From Tubiluchus corallicola (lineage: Eukaryota; Priapulida; Priapulimorpha; Priapulimorphida; Tubiluchidae): a stretch of DNA of 60,000 bases. The stretch spans positions 250,001 to 310,000 of the forward strand of contig JAQGDQ010000045.1 of the NCBI GenBank assembly GCA_030141605.1. The letters run 5' to 3'. The position numbers were made by a program, and so were the translations under genes. The first letter of the stretch is position 1. Every line of letters begins with the position of its first letter. Under the pieces are notes generated by a model that ran no database searches, was not told where the DNA came from, and saw nothing but the letters and a program-made list of their open reading frames with translations. Of this stretch, positions 56,601 to 58,547 are shown piece after piece.

Positions 56601-58547
56601 TGTTTCATTAGTGAACTGTGGAAAACTAAATTGTATATATATATATATACAGTTTAGTTTTCCACAGTTCACTAATGAAACAAATGCGTCTTTTTAACTT
56701 TTATATATATATTCATTTATTATGTATTTATTATATTTATATATATATTAAATTAGCAGATTGAACTAACACCGCTTCACGCTAAAATGACATTCCAGGA
56801 AAGTATCTTAAATTGAAAAGCATCCTTTCTTTGTTTCCTTGCTTTTATTGTAGCATTTACTTCTTTATTAATGCCATGGTTTACATTACATCTCCAAAGC
56901 CTGAGCTGGCAAACGCGTTTCACTTATACATCTGGAAAGTAAACGGTCATCCATTTTTATCGGTGCGCGGTACAAATGGCGCAGGCAAAATGGCACAGGA
57001 AAAAATGGCACAGATGGAAAAGTAGGTAAAAATGGCATAGGAAAAAAATGACACTTATTATTTTGATGCATTTGATTTCTATACTAAAACTGGAATGTGC
57101 TCAGTAAGAAGCAGATCTCTGCCAAAGTCGAACAATCCTAAACTTTTTCATCTGATTATTTTAAAGATAAACAAGCAAACGTAGAAAGATGCACCTGTGT
57201 TGGTATTATATAGACTAGCAAAAGACTCACAAAATATTTGTTCATTAAATAGATTTATAATCAATAATGCACGTATGTTCCACATAATGTTTATCTACCT
57301 TTTAAGTGTTAATTTTAGCGATGGTAATAGACTGATAAATATATATGTACCAAGTCACCTTATAAGCCTATACGCATTAATATGAAACGGTTATAAATAG
57401 CGTTACGCAGTTTTCCAAGCGAAAATTTCTCGAAATGGAACTGTAACTAACTTGTAGTTGTTTGTCCAGGTTGATATAACGAAAAATAAGTGCTAAGCAC
57501 TCTCTCTGAGACCTCCACCAAATGCCTATGCCTCACGATTTTTTTCGTATGTGGTATTCGGTCAAGTTTTGCGGAAAAAGAACCGGCGAAAAGATTCCCA
57601 GTTTGGCACCCTATAGTCGAGTTTCTTCGCAAAGTTTCTTGGAAATCTGTTATATAGTTTCTTGCGTAATATGCTTACTGTCATAACAGACAAAAAAACC
57701 AAACTTACAGACAAATAAAATAGTTTTCTTGTCAGAGGTAAAAACAACTAAAATAATTATCCCCCACTGTAACCCGTACACTAAAACGTATTTTACTAAG
57801 TGCGCAATTTTTTCCTGTTCTGTTTGTACTTACATTCATTTTTATCAGTACGTTGCCGTTGCTGACTTTTCACCTGTGACCCTGGTGATTCTATGAAGAC
57901 GTCACTAAAATATCTATCTCTGCCAAAGTTTTCGAGGTGCAGCACAAAGTATGTGCCATGCCTTTGGGCCATCGACTATAAACAATGTTACTGTCAGGTG
58001 CCAAATTCTTCAGACTGTTGTTTCTATCAAATTCTCTGTGAAATTATTTAATCTACGTCAGTTAGATCAAAGGTCATTTGAAGGTCAAAAAGGGCAAAAA
58101 CCTTAAAATAGACTAAATGCATTAAAACTAGTGTATTGTGTCATACAATTGAATTTCGAAGTATTCTTTAATTTTAACAGCATTCATTACTAAACCTTTG
58201 TTGAGCGAGATGGTTAACGATACAGCAGTAACAGAGCAACGTCGTTGATTCCAAAAGAGTAATTTTTGGAGAAATGTTCACATAATTGTTTTCATTGCAG
58301 ACTATTGGTGAATTGACAGTGGTTGTGGAGGAACACACAGCATCATGCCAGCAAGAATTGACAGTGAGTCGTGGCCAAGAAGTCCTCATTCTTGAGAGGT
58401 CACCCAGCAATCCTGACTGGTGCCTAATTCGTACGTCTGATTCTAGTGGCAGCATCAGTGAAGGGCTTGTACCAATGTCGAGCTTACGTGTGACTCAATC
58501 ACTTAAAGGCAGTTCTTCGTGGACTAATATGGAAACTGAAACTCAAG
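229..58547 (+). CDS. trio: Trio/Kalirin-family RhoGEF, central part, 27 exons (partial at both ends)
   Basis: Joined exons give about 1460 codons with no stop and matching phases at every junction. Domain order is spectrin repeats (229-15341), DH1 (15552-20037), PH1 (20209-21533), Ser/Thr-rich linker (22674-22867), SH3 (58301-58547), which is the order known for Trio and Kalirin. In that family DH1-PH1 loads GTP on Rac1/RhoG to steer actin, axon guidance and cell migration; the spectrin repeats bind partners. Diagnostic stretches are the repeated W..KK.KL.QC.QLRLFE segments, [17 protein letters not shown] (DH CR1), [19 protein letters not shown] (DH CR3) and [14 protein letters not shown] (PH). 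The Sec14 domain and the second GEF module are outside the window. Most introns are 171-1836 bp; one is 35.4 kb. Introns not listed separately (414-1158, 1282-1860, 2053-2529, 5792-6466, 7064-7856, 8029-8775, 8938-9270, 9454-10141, 11668-12181, 12329-12788, 15765-16395, 18499-19048) hold nothing I recognise beyond low-complexity AT sequence. Whether it is called Trio or Kalirin cannot be settled here; invertebrates usually have one gene. Confidence 0.97.
1159..1281 (+). CDS. trio: trio exon 2: spectrin-repeat segment (41 codons)
   Basis: Acceptor ttctttcag, donor gtagat, phase 0 at both ends. Starts [13 protein letters not shown] and ends HNHFAMTCM, continuing directly from exon 1 as in Trio (FEQDAEK|MF.WI). 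The 123-nt length recurs in exons 6 and 17 at the same place within their repeats. Confidence 0.94.
1861..2052 (+). CDS. trio: trio exon 3: spectrin-repeat segment (64 codons)
   Basis: Acceptor tttttacag, donor gtaagt, phase 0-0. Encodes [22 protein letters not shown] and ends [10 protein letters not shown], matching the helix that carries NINRIM in vertebrate Trio. Shares its 192-nt length with exons 7 and 13. Confidence 0.95.
2530..2661 (+). CDS. trio: trio exon 4: spectrin-repeat segment (44 codons)
   Basis: Acceptor gttttttag, donor gtaatg, phase 0-0. Encodes [12 protein letters not shown].. to HHQG-like [18 protein letters not shown]. There is no start codon at the exon head, but the match to Trio and both splice sites are clear. 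Confidence 0.9.
2662..4251 (+). other. intron 4 (1590 bp), contains a candidate cassette exon
   Basis: Lies between exon 4 and exon 5, both in phase 0. A 99-nt exon-like unit sits at 3467-3565. Two further T-rich AG sites at 4126 and 4165 lie just before exon 5, but using either one would not keep the frame. The rest is AT-rich sequence with nothing recognised. Confidence 0.85.
3467..3565 (+). CDS. trio: candidate 33-codon cassette exon between trio exons 4 and 5
   Basis: Acceptor gttttttcag and donor gtaata flank 99 nt that are open in phase 0 at both ends, so inclusion keeps the frame. The sequence is much richer in GC than the intron around it. It starts [12 protein letters not shown] and ends in a Cys/Ser/Pro-rich tail, [15 protein letters not shown]. 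Vertebrate Trio joins the segments corresponding to exon 4 and exon 5 directly, so this looks like an optional Ser-rich loop in a spectrin repeat. It could still be a chance ORF. Confidence 0.5.
4252..4485 (+). CDS. trio: trio exon 5: spectrin-repeat segment (78 codons)
   Basis: Acceptor tttttcattacag, donor gttggt, phase 0-0. Encodes [14 protein letters not shown], a Ser/Ala-rich stretch, then [15 protein letters not shown] and ends [19 protein letters not shown]. The order matches Trio (DGKSLL..LQRPL, then HHVLD, then RLHQRLQLC). Confidence 0.94.
4486..5668 (+). other. intron 5 (1183 bp) with a tRNA-like SINE fragment
   Basis: Donor gttggt, acceptor gtttgcag. It holds the tRNA-like piece near 5101; otherwise AT-rich sequence with nothing recognised. 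Confidence 0.85.
5101..5260 (+). repeat. tRNA-derived SINE fragment (candidate)
   Basis: The head GCGGGCTAGCTTAGGTGATT fits a tRNA 5' end with an A-box (TAGCTTAGGTGATTAGA). GAGTTCAAATCTC, 52 nt further on, fits a B-box/T-loop with a short GAG/CTC stem. The 3' acceptor strand does not pair with the 5' strand, so this is not a working tRNA gene. A non-tRNA body follows. The 3' border is uncertain. Confidence 0.45.
5669..5791 (+). CDS. trio: trio exon 6: spectrin-repeat segment (41 codons)
   Basis: Acceptor catgtttgcag, donor gtaaca, phase 0-0. Starts [13 protein letters not shown] and ends HEHFENVAQ, matching VLDWIENHGEAFL..FEEVAQ of vertebrate Trio. Confidence 0.95.
6467..6658 (+). CDS. trio: trio exon 7: spectrin-repeat segment (64 codons)
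   Basis: Acceptor ttttgcag, donor gttggt, phase 0-0. Encodes [28 protein letters not shown] and ends [11 protein letters not shown]. This is one of the best-conserved blocks of the spectrin array. Confidence 0.96.
6894..7063 (+). CDS. trio: trio exon 8: spectrin-repeat segment
   Basis: Acceptor tttccggacag, donor gtgagt after CA. Encodes [13 protein letters not shown].. to EGESLLEQL and leaves two bases of a Gln codon that exon 9 completes. Matches W.WLEELQKEL..EGEDLIQQL of Trio. Confidence 0.92.
7857..8028 (+). CDS. trio: trio exon 9: spectrin-repeat segment
   Basis: Acceptor ttttaacag, donor gtaaca. The first base completes the Gln codon from exon 8. A Ser-rich link (STSSSSYDN) is followed by [19 protein letters not shown] and ends [18 protein letters not shown]. 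The ATG at 7867 is internal. Confidence 0.93.
8776..8937 (+). CDS. trio: trio exon 10: spectrin-repeat segment (54 codons)
   Basis: Acceptor ttatttag, donor gtaaag, phase 0-0. Encodes [18 protein letters not shown].. to [14 protein letters not shown], matching L.SWNDELSQQM..TFDVIHQGQDLLQ of Trio. Corresponds to a fused pair of the exons seen separately in other repeats. Confidence 0.92.
9271..9453 (+). CDS. trio: trio exon 11: spectrin-repeat segment (61 codons)
   Basis: Acceptor ttggacttag, donor gtatgc, phase 0-0. Encodes [10 protein letters not shown].. then [19 protein letters not shown] and ends [17 protein letters not shown], as in Trio ([23 protein letters not shown]). Confidence 0.94.
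10142..10261 (+). CDS. trio: trio exon 12: spectrin-repeat segment (40 codons)
   Basis: Acceptor tatttctgtag, donor gtaaat, phase 0-0. Starts [14 protein letters not shown] and ends [11 protein letters not shown], matching VLGWIRNGESMLNA..REHEQFQHAIE. It has no in-frame ATG start, so an ORF search from ATG would miss it. Confidence 0.95.
10262..11475 (+). other. intron 12 (1214 bp) with a 26-nt exon-like unit
   Basis: Holds the possible microexon at 10413-10438; otherwise AT-rich with nothing recognised. Confidence 0.85.
10413..10438 (+). other. possible 26-nt microexon (frame-breaking)
   Basis: A strong pyrimidine-rich acceptor (ttttcctcttcag) is followed 26 nt later by a strong donor (CAAG|gtgaga). 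The flanking exons 12 and 13 meet in phase 0, so inclusion would shift the frame and meet a stop inside exon 13. It would act as a poison exon if used; it may also be a chance pair of sites. Confidence 0.3.
11476..11667 (+). CDS. trio: trio exon 13: spectrin-repeat segment (64 codons)
   Basis: Acceptor ttcttttcag, donor gtacac, phase 0-0. Encodes [33 protein letters not shown] and ends NFYKTAEQ; Trio has KTHQSALQVQQKAEAML, HWQQLM and FYKTSEQ. Confidence 0.96.
12182..12328 (+). CDS. trio: trio exon 14: spectrin-repeat segment (49 codons)
   Basis: Acceptor gaattttctag, donor gtactt, phase 0-0. Encodes [19 protein letters not shown] and ends [10 protein letters not shown], matching VCSVLESLEQEYKREEDWC..KEAFLK. 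It lacks an ATG at its head and was placed by splice sites and homology. Confidence 0.96.
12789..12903 (+). CDS. trio: trio exon 15: spectrin-repeat segment
   Basis: Acceptor tattctag, donor gtttaa. Starts [18 protein letters not shown] and ends GPEQKVQ plus one base of a split Ala codon. Trio has ACTLARRNADVFLKYLHR..PEQQVK here. Confidence 0.93.
12904..13612 (+). other. intron 15 (709 bp), carries a MITE-like element
   Basis: The only structure seen is the terminal-inverted-repeat element at 13054-13241. Confidence 0.8.
13054..13241. mobile_element. MITE-like element with terminal inverted repeats
   Basis: Starts GGGGGCTGATTCACAAAAC and ends GTTGTTGAATCCGGCCCC, whose reverse complement (GGGGCCGGATTCAACAAC) matches the start imperfectly. 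It is about 188 bp, AT-rich inside, and has no ORF. GGGGC-(T/C)-GATTCA-type ends are a familiar pattern of short non-autonomous DNA elements in marine animals. No clear target duplication was found. Confidence 0.5.
13613..13728 (+). CDS. trio: trio exon 16: spectrin-repeat segment
   Basis: Acceptor tatattgtag, donor gtttgt. Two bases complete the Ala codon from exon 15, then [16 protein letters not shown] and ends [20 protein letters not shown], as in Trio (REN.VLHYW..RLDQCQQYVVFERSAKQ). Confidence 0.95.
13729..14762 (+). other. intron 16 (1034 bp)
   Basis: AT-rich; nothing recognised apart from a slightly GC-richer stretch near 14200-14330 with no ORF or repeat structure that I can name. 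Confidence 0.75.
14763..14885 (+). CDS. trio: trio exon 17: spectrin-repeat segment (41 codons)
   Basis: Acceptor ttgtttcag, donor gtagtt, phase 0-0. Starts [17 protein letters not shown] and ends [13 protein letters not shown], matching ALEWIHDNGEFYLSTHT..LLKEHEEFQITAK. Confidence 0.97.
15147..15341 (+). CDS. trio: trio exon 18: last spectrin repeat segment (65 codons)
   Basis: Acceptor ggcaaacag, donor gtatga, phase 0-0. Encodes [42 protein letters not shown]; Trio has [41 protein letters not shown]. The acceptor has a weak pyrimidine tract but the homology fixes it. Confidence 0.96.
15552..15764 (+). CDS. trio: trio exon 19: linker and start of DH1 domain (71 codons)
   Basis: Acceptor tcatttttag, donor gtatcc, phase 0-0. 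A Ser/Asp-rich linker is followed by [20 protein letters not shown] and [13 protein letters not shown], the first conserved region (CR1) of the DH fold. CR1 contacts switch regions of the GTPase; the Glu of the TERAYV segment is the conserved one. Confidence 0.97.
16301..16338 (+). repeat. (GT)n / (GC GT)n microsatellite
   Basis: A run of GT dinucleotides passes into GCGT units. It lies in the intron just before exon 20. Confidence 0.9.
16396..16502 (+). CDS. trio: trio exon 20: DH1 domain
   Basis: Acceptor tcatttag, donor gtttgc after AG. Encodes [20 protein letters not shown] then [14 protein letters not shown]; Trio has YLWEMTSGVEEIPPGI..IIFGNMQEIYEFHN. It leaves two bases of a Ser codon. 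Confidence 0.95.
16503..18338 (+). other. intron 20 (1836 bp) with a short tandem duplication
   Basis: Contains two exact 22-bp copies at 16925-16968. Otherwise AT-rich with nothing recognised. Confidence 0.8.
16925..16968 (+). repeat. 22-bp tandem duplication
   Basis: AAGTGTACATAAGGCTATCAAC is present twice head to tail without a mismatch. Confidence 0.9.
18339..18498 (+). CDS. trio: trio exon 21: DH1 domain (CR2 region)
   Basis: Acceptor attttttag, donor gtaaga. The first base completes a Ser codon, then [40 protein letters not shown], ending GGTFFD. Trio reads [20 protein letters not shown] and [18 protein letters not shown]. Confidence 0.97.
19049..19183 (+). CDS. trio: trio exon 22: DH1 domain, CR3 helix (45 codons)
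   Basis: Acceptor tttgttgcag, donor gtaaag, phase 0-0. Carries [20 protein letters not shown] and [26 protein letters not shown] is the signature helix of DH domains and forms much of the GTPase contact surface, so the exchange domain appears intact here. Confidence 0.98.
19497..19795 (+). repeat. 5S-rRNA-like SINE candidate
   Basis: GTCGAAGTTAAGAATGGCTT, then GAGGCTGGTAAGT, then ATTGGGTGAACTGCTTAGAT line up in order, with nearly the same spacing, with the 5S rRNA internal promoter (AAGCTAAG, CCTGGTTAGT, TGGATGGGAGACCGCCTGGG as known). A GC-richer body and a short A-rich end (ataaaaaaatt) follow. This is the make-up of 5S-derived SINEs. Identity is moderate, so it is an old copy at best. Confidence 0.4.
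19960..20037 (+). CDS. trio: trio exon 23: end of DH1 domain (26 codons)
   Basis: Acceptor tttttatag, donor gtaagt, phase 0-0. Encodes [20 protein letters not shown] and MLDGYE, matching [20 protein letters not shown] of Trio. The Asn-Asp pair of KANDAM belongs to the last DH helix that touches the GTPase. Confidence 0.96.
20209..20391 (+). CDS. trio: trio exon 24: PH1 domain, first half (61 codons)
   Basis: Acceptor tattttcag, donor gtaagt, phase 0-0. Encodes [40 protein letters not shown] and [16 protein letters not shown]: the first strands of the PH barrel that packs on DH1 and aids exchange. Trio has [29 protein letters not shown]. Confidence 0.96.
20392..21346 (+). other. intron 24 (955 bp)
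   Basis: AT-rich; nothing recognised. Confidence 0.8.
21347..21533 (+). CDS. trio: trio exon 25: PH1 domain, second half
   Basis: Acceptor gtttttttaag, donor gtatgt. Encodes [39 protein letters not shown] and the C-terminal PH helix with its invariant Trp ([14 protein letters not shown]). It leaves one base of an Ala codon. AAG acceptors are less common, but no other AG fits the homology. Confidence 0.96.
21534..22673 (+). other. intron 25 (1140 bp) with a 20-bp minisatellite
   Basis: Contains the tandem array at 21841-21978 and ends in two tandem acceptors, at 22658 and 22673. The rest is AT-rich with nothing recognised. Confidence 0.8.
21841..21978 (+). repeat. 20-bp minisatellite, about 7 units
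   Basis: Units of the form TGGTAGCCAAACCCACACTA follow each other at exactly 20-bp spacing, differing by point changes only (CC/AC, CCTACG/CCCACA). The region between 21978 and exon 26 shows no further copies. Confidence 0.92.
22674..22867 (+). CDS. trio: trio exon 26: Ser/Thr-rich linker between PH1 and SH3
   Basis: Acceptor ctttttttcag, donor gtaagc. Two bases complete the Ala codon of exon 25. Encodes [17 protein letters not shown], then a low-complexity Ser/Asp/Glu stretch, and ends [14 protein letters not shown] in phase 0. Vertebrate Trio has the same ending (..SRTSQNTLDSDK) before the SH3, which supports the donor. A second acceptor 15 nt upstream is in frame. Confidence 0.93.
22868..24083 (+). 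other. 35.4-kb intron, 5' part
   Basis: The frame of exon 26 stays open for 70 codons past the donor, to a TAA at 23075-23077. Otherwise AT-rich with nothing recognised. Confidence 0.75.
24084..24130 (+). repeat. 47-bp dispersed repeat, copy 1
   Basis: CTGCATTAATGATGTCTGAA through TGCCATCTGCTTTCAA recurs at 25495-25541 with one mismatch; the flanks are unrelated. Confidence 0.85.
24131..25494 (+). other. 35.4-kb intron, between the 47-bp repeats
   Basis: Holds an unassigned 76-codon ORF on the + strand (24455-24685) with no similarity that I recognise and no clear splice context. Otherwise AT-rich. Confidence 0.6.
25495..25541 (+). repeat. 47-bp dispersed repeat, copy 2
   Basis: Same sequence and orientation as 24084-24130, 46 of 47 bases identical. 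Confidence 0.85.
25542..27381 (+). other. 35.4-kb intron, no feature seen
   Basis: AT-rich sequence. Only short ORFs, none recognised and none in a splice context that fits the trio frame. Confidence 0.7.
27382..27905 (+). repeat. diverged tandem repeat, about 135-143-bp period, about 4 units
   Basis: Blocks beginning near 27382, 27521, 27664 and 27798 each run through the same order: TAACAA(T/A)TTGCTAC-like, CAAAGGCATCC-like, CTAATCAT, a T-rich piece, (T)TGGAT, GGGAACATGCAATTTAAAT (first two units), AAAATTAGTTAATTAAAC. The units differ by substitutions and small indels, and the last one is the most decayed. Confidence 0.8.
27906..30920 (+). other. 35.4-kb intron, no feature seen
   Basis: AT-rich; ORFs of up to about 90 codons (28993-29271, 29338-29598) show no recognisable domain. 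The stretch 29030-29130 is GC-richer than its surroundings, without repeat structure that I can see. Confidence 0.6.
30921..31017 (+). repeat. 47-bp tandem duplication
   Basis: The unit starting CCACAATTTTCTAGGCCATT occurs at 30921 and again at 30968 without a visible mismatch, ending in CTAACCA. A recent duplication. Confidence 0.93.
31638..32384 (-). mobile_element. hAT-like DNA transposon, decayed, with 20-bp terminal inverted repeats
   Basis: The left end CAGGGTGCATAAGATTATGG matches the reverse complement of the right end (CAGGCTGCATAAGATTATGG) at 19 of 20 bases. Ends starting CAG fit hAT elements. CCTATATA lies at 31627-31634 on the left and CCTATATT at 32385-32392 on the right, 7 of 8 alike, a likely 8-bp target duplication with three extra bases on the left. 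Sub-terminal TTTTATGGATTTTT-type motifs occur near both ends. The minus strand carries a broken transposase C-terminus. At 747 bp the copy is deleted and non-autonomous. Confidence 0.7.
31898..32150 (-). pseudogene. hAT-like transposase, C-terminal remnant (frameshifted)
   Basis: One minus-strand frame reads [20 protein letters not shown] then [12 protein letters not shown]. After a shift near 31970 another frame reads [19 protein letters not shown] and stops at 31898. The pair F.NTA.VE plus FSLEGIL is, to my knowledge, the C-terminal signature of a hAT-like transposase group. The frame break and missing N-terminal part make it a pseudogene. Function is inferred from motif memory only. Confidence 0.6.
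32538..32665 (+). repeat. tRNA-derived SINE fragment (candidate)
   Basis: GCAGTGGC at the start, a B-box-like CCGGTTCAAATCTCACC, and a body TCTGCCACTACCAGCTGGGT are arranged as in tRNA-derived SINEs with a long variable arm (Ser/Leu type). The tRNA part is not foldable as a working gene. Borders uncertain. Confidence 0.4.
32666..39189 (+). other. 35.4-kb intron, mostly featureless
   Basis: AT-rich with short unrecognised ORFs. A GC-richer patch with repeated CACCA/GGTGG-type words lies at about 37250-37500. GTGAACTTCATAAAC recurs at about 36820 and 36889. No gene seen. Confidence 0.6.
39190..39655. other. GC-richer island of unknown origin
   Basis: Composition changes abruptly from the AT-rich intron. 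Overlapping ORFs of 67-90 codons are open on both strands, as expected from composition. It contains a palindrome AAAAATGGCCATTTTT (39331-39346) nested inside GGCCGAAAAA..TTTTTCGGCC (39317-39351). No known domain is recognised; an inserted repeat is the simplest reading. Confidence 0.4.
39656..42967 (+). other. 35.4-kb intron with exon-like units on the minus strand
   Basis: Mostly AT-rich. Two minus-strand stretches (41215-41355 and 42473-42623) look like exons and are described as findings. A single copy of the 42968-43150 repeat word lies near 41646-41690. Confidence 0.5.
42968..43150 (+). repeat. degenerate tandem repeat of GGCCACGAATTAGTATAT / GCATGGATTAATATA words
   Basis: Related pieces (GAATTAGTATATCATGTGC, GGATTAGTATATCGTGCGC, GGATTAATATATTGTGTGC, GGCCACGAATTAGTAGG) alternate through about 180 bp with uneven 22-26-bp spacing. 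The same word, GGCCACGAATTAGTATATCA, occurs once at about 41648. Confidence 0.7.
43151..45109 (+). other. 35.4-kb intron, candidate terminal exon only
   Basis: AT-rich except around 44220-44400 and 44520-44640. The latter has a good acceptor followed by a 49-codon frame ending in TAA (see findings). Confidence 0.5.
45110..45600 (+). pseudogene. LINE (L2/CR1-like) reverse-transcriptase C-terminal remnant
   Basis: Across shifted frames the order [27 protein letters not shown] and, further on, ELRSIQ and DYFKR can be read. This is the thumb-to-C-terminal order of L2/CR1-type non-LTR reverse transcriptases. Many stops and shifts. A short ATT/ATC-rich run ends it near 45596, as in the copy at 49150. 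Confidence 0.65.
45601..49149 (+). other. 35.4-kb intron, no feature seen
   Basis: AT-rich; one 76-codon ORF at 46571-46801 not recognised. No repeats of note. Confidence 0.6.
49150..50380 (+). pseudogene. L2/CR1-like non-LTR retrotransposon, reverse transcriptase remnant
   Basis: Segments in different frames follow the order of the family: [143 protein letters not shown]. The catalytic YADD block is missing after LYLLLLEDM, so it lies in a deletion. Several frameshifts and stops; 5' truncated near 49150. Same strand as the host gene. Confidence 0.85.
50564..50782 (+). repeat. compound microsatellite (ATT)n-(GTT/GTC)n-(TACTAT)n-(ATT)n
   Basis: About 16 ATT units, then a short GTC/GTT block, then more than 20 TACTAT hexamers (50631-50766), then ATT units again. 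It follows the LINE 3' end, and such elements commonly end in simple repeats, so it probably grew from the LINE tail. Confidence 0.95.
50783..56578 (+). other. 35.4-kb intron with unassigned coding-like ORFs
   Basis: GC-richer, coding-like pieces occur at 52780-52941 (53 codons from ATG), 53068-53298, 53310-53588, 54771-55031 and 55789-56151 (120 codons). None shows a domain I recognise. Otherwise AT-rich. Confidence 0.45.
56579..56704. repeat. 126-bp near-perfect inverted repeat (hairpin) centred on (TA)n
   Basis: The left arm ATAAAAGTTAAAA..CATTAGTGAACTGTGGAAAACTAAA is mirrored on the right by TTTAGTTTTCCACAGTTCACTAATG..TTTTTAACTTTTAT with only a few mismatches, and a TATATA run sits at the centre. 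Arms are about 60 nt with no spacer beyond the TA run. Confidence 0.95.
56971..57054 (+). repeat. short minisatellite, about 15-bp unit AAAAATGGCACAGGA
   Basis: About five imperfect copies (ACAAATGGCGCAGGC, AAAATGGCACAGGAA, AAAATGGCACAGATGG, AAAAATGGCATAGGAA, AAAAATGACAC) with one degenerate unit between the third and fourth. Confidence 0.8.
57055..58300 (+). other. 35.4-kb intron, 3' part before the SH3 exon
   Basis: Holds a direct repeat of AGGTCA with a 5-base spacer at 58071-58087. Otherwise nothing recognised. Confidence 0.6.
58301..58547 (+). CDS. trio: trio exon 27: first SH3 domain
   Basis: Acceptor gttttcattgcag, donor gtaagt after one base of a split codon. Encodes [47 protein letters not shown] and [11 protein letters not shown], the order of SH3 strands as in Trio (CELTVVIHDFTA..DWCLVRT..EGLVPCGSL). 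As in Trio the usual ALYDY motif is degenerate. A Ser/Thr/Glu-rich tail begins the linker to DH2. Phase 0 at the start fits the end of exon 26. Confidence 0.96.
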
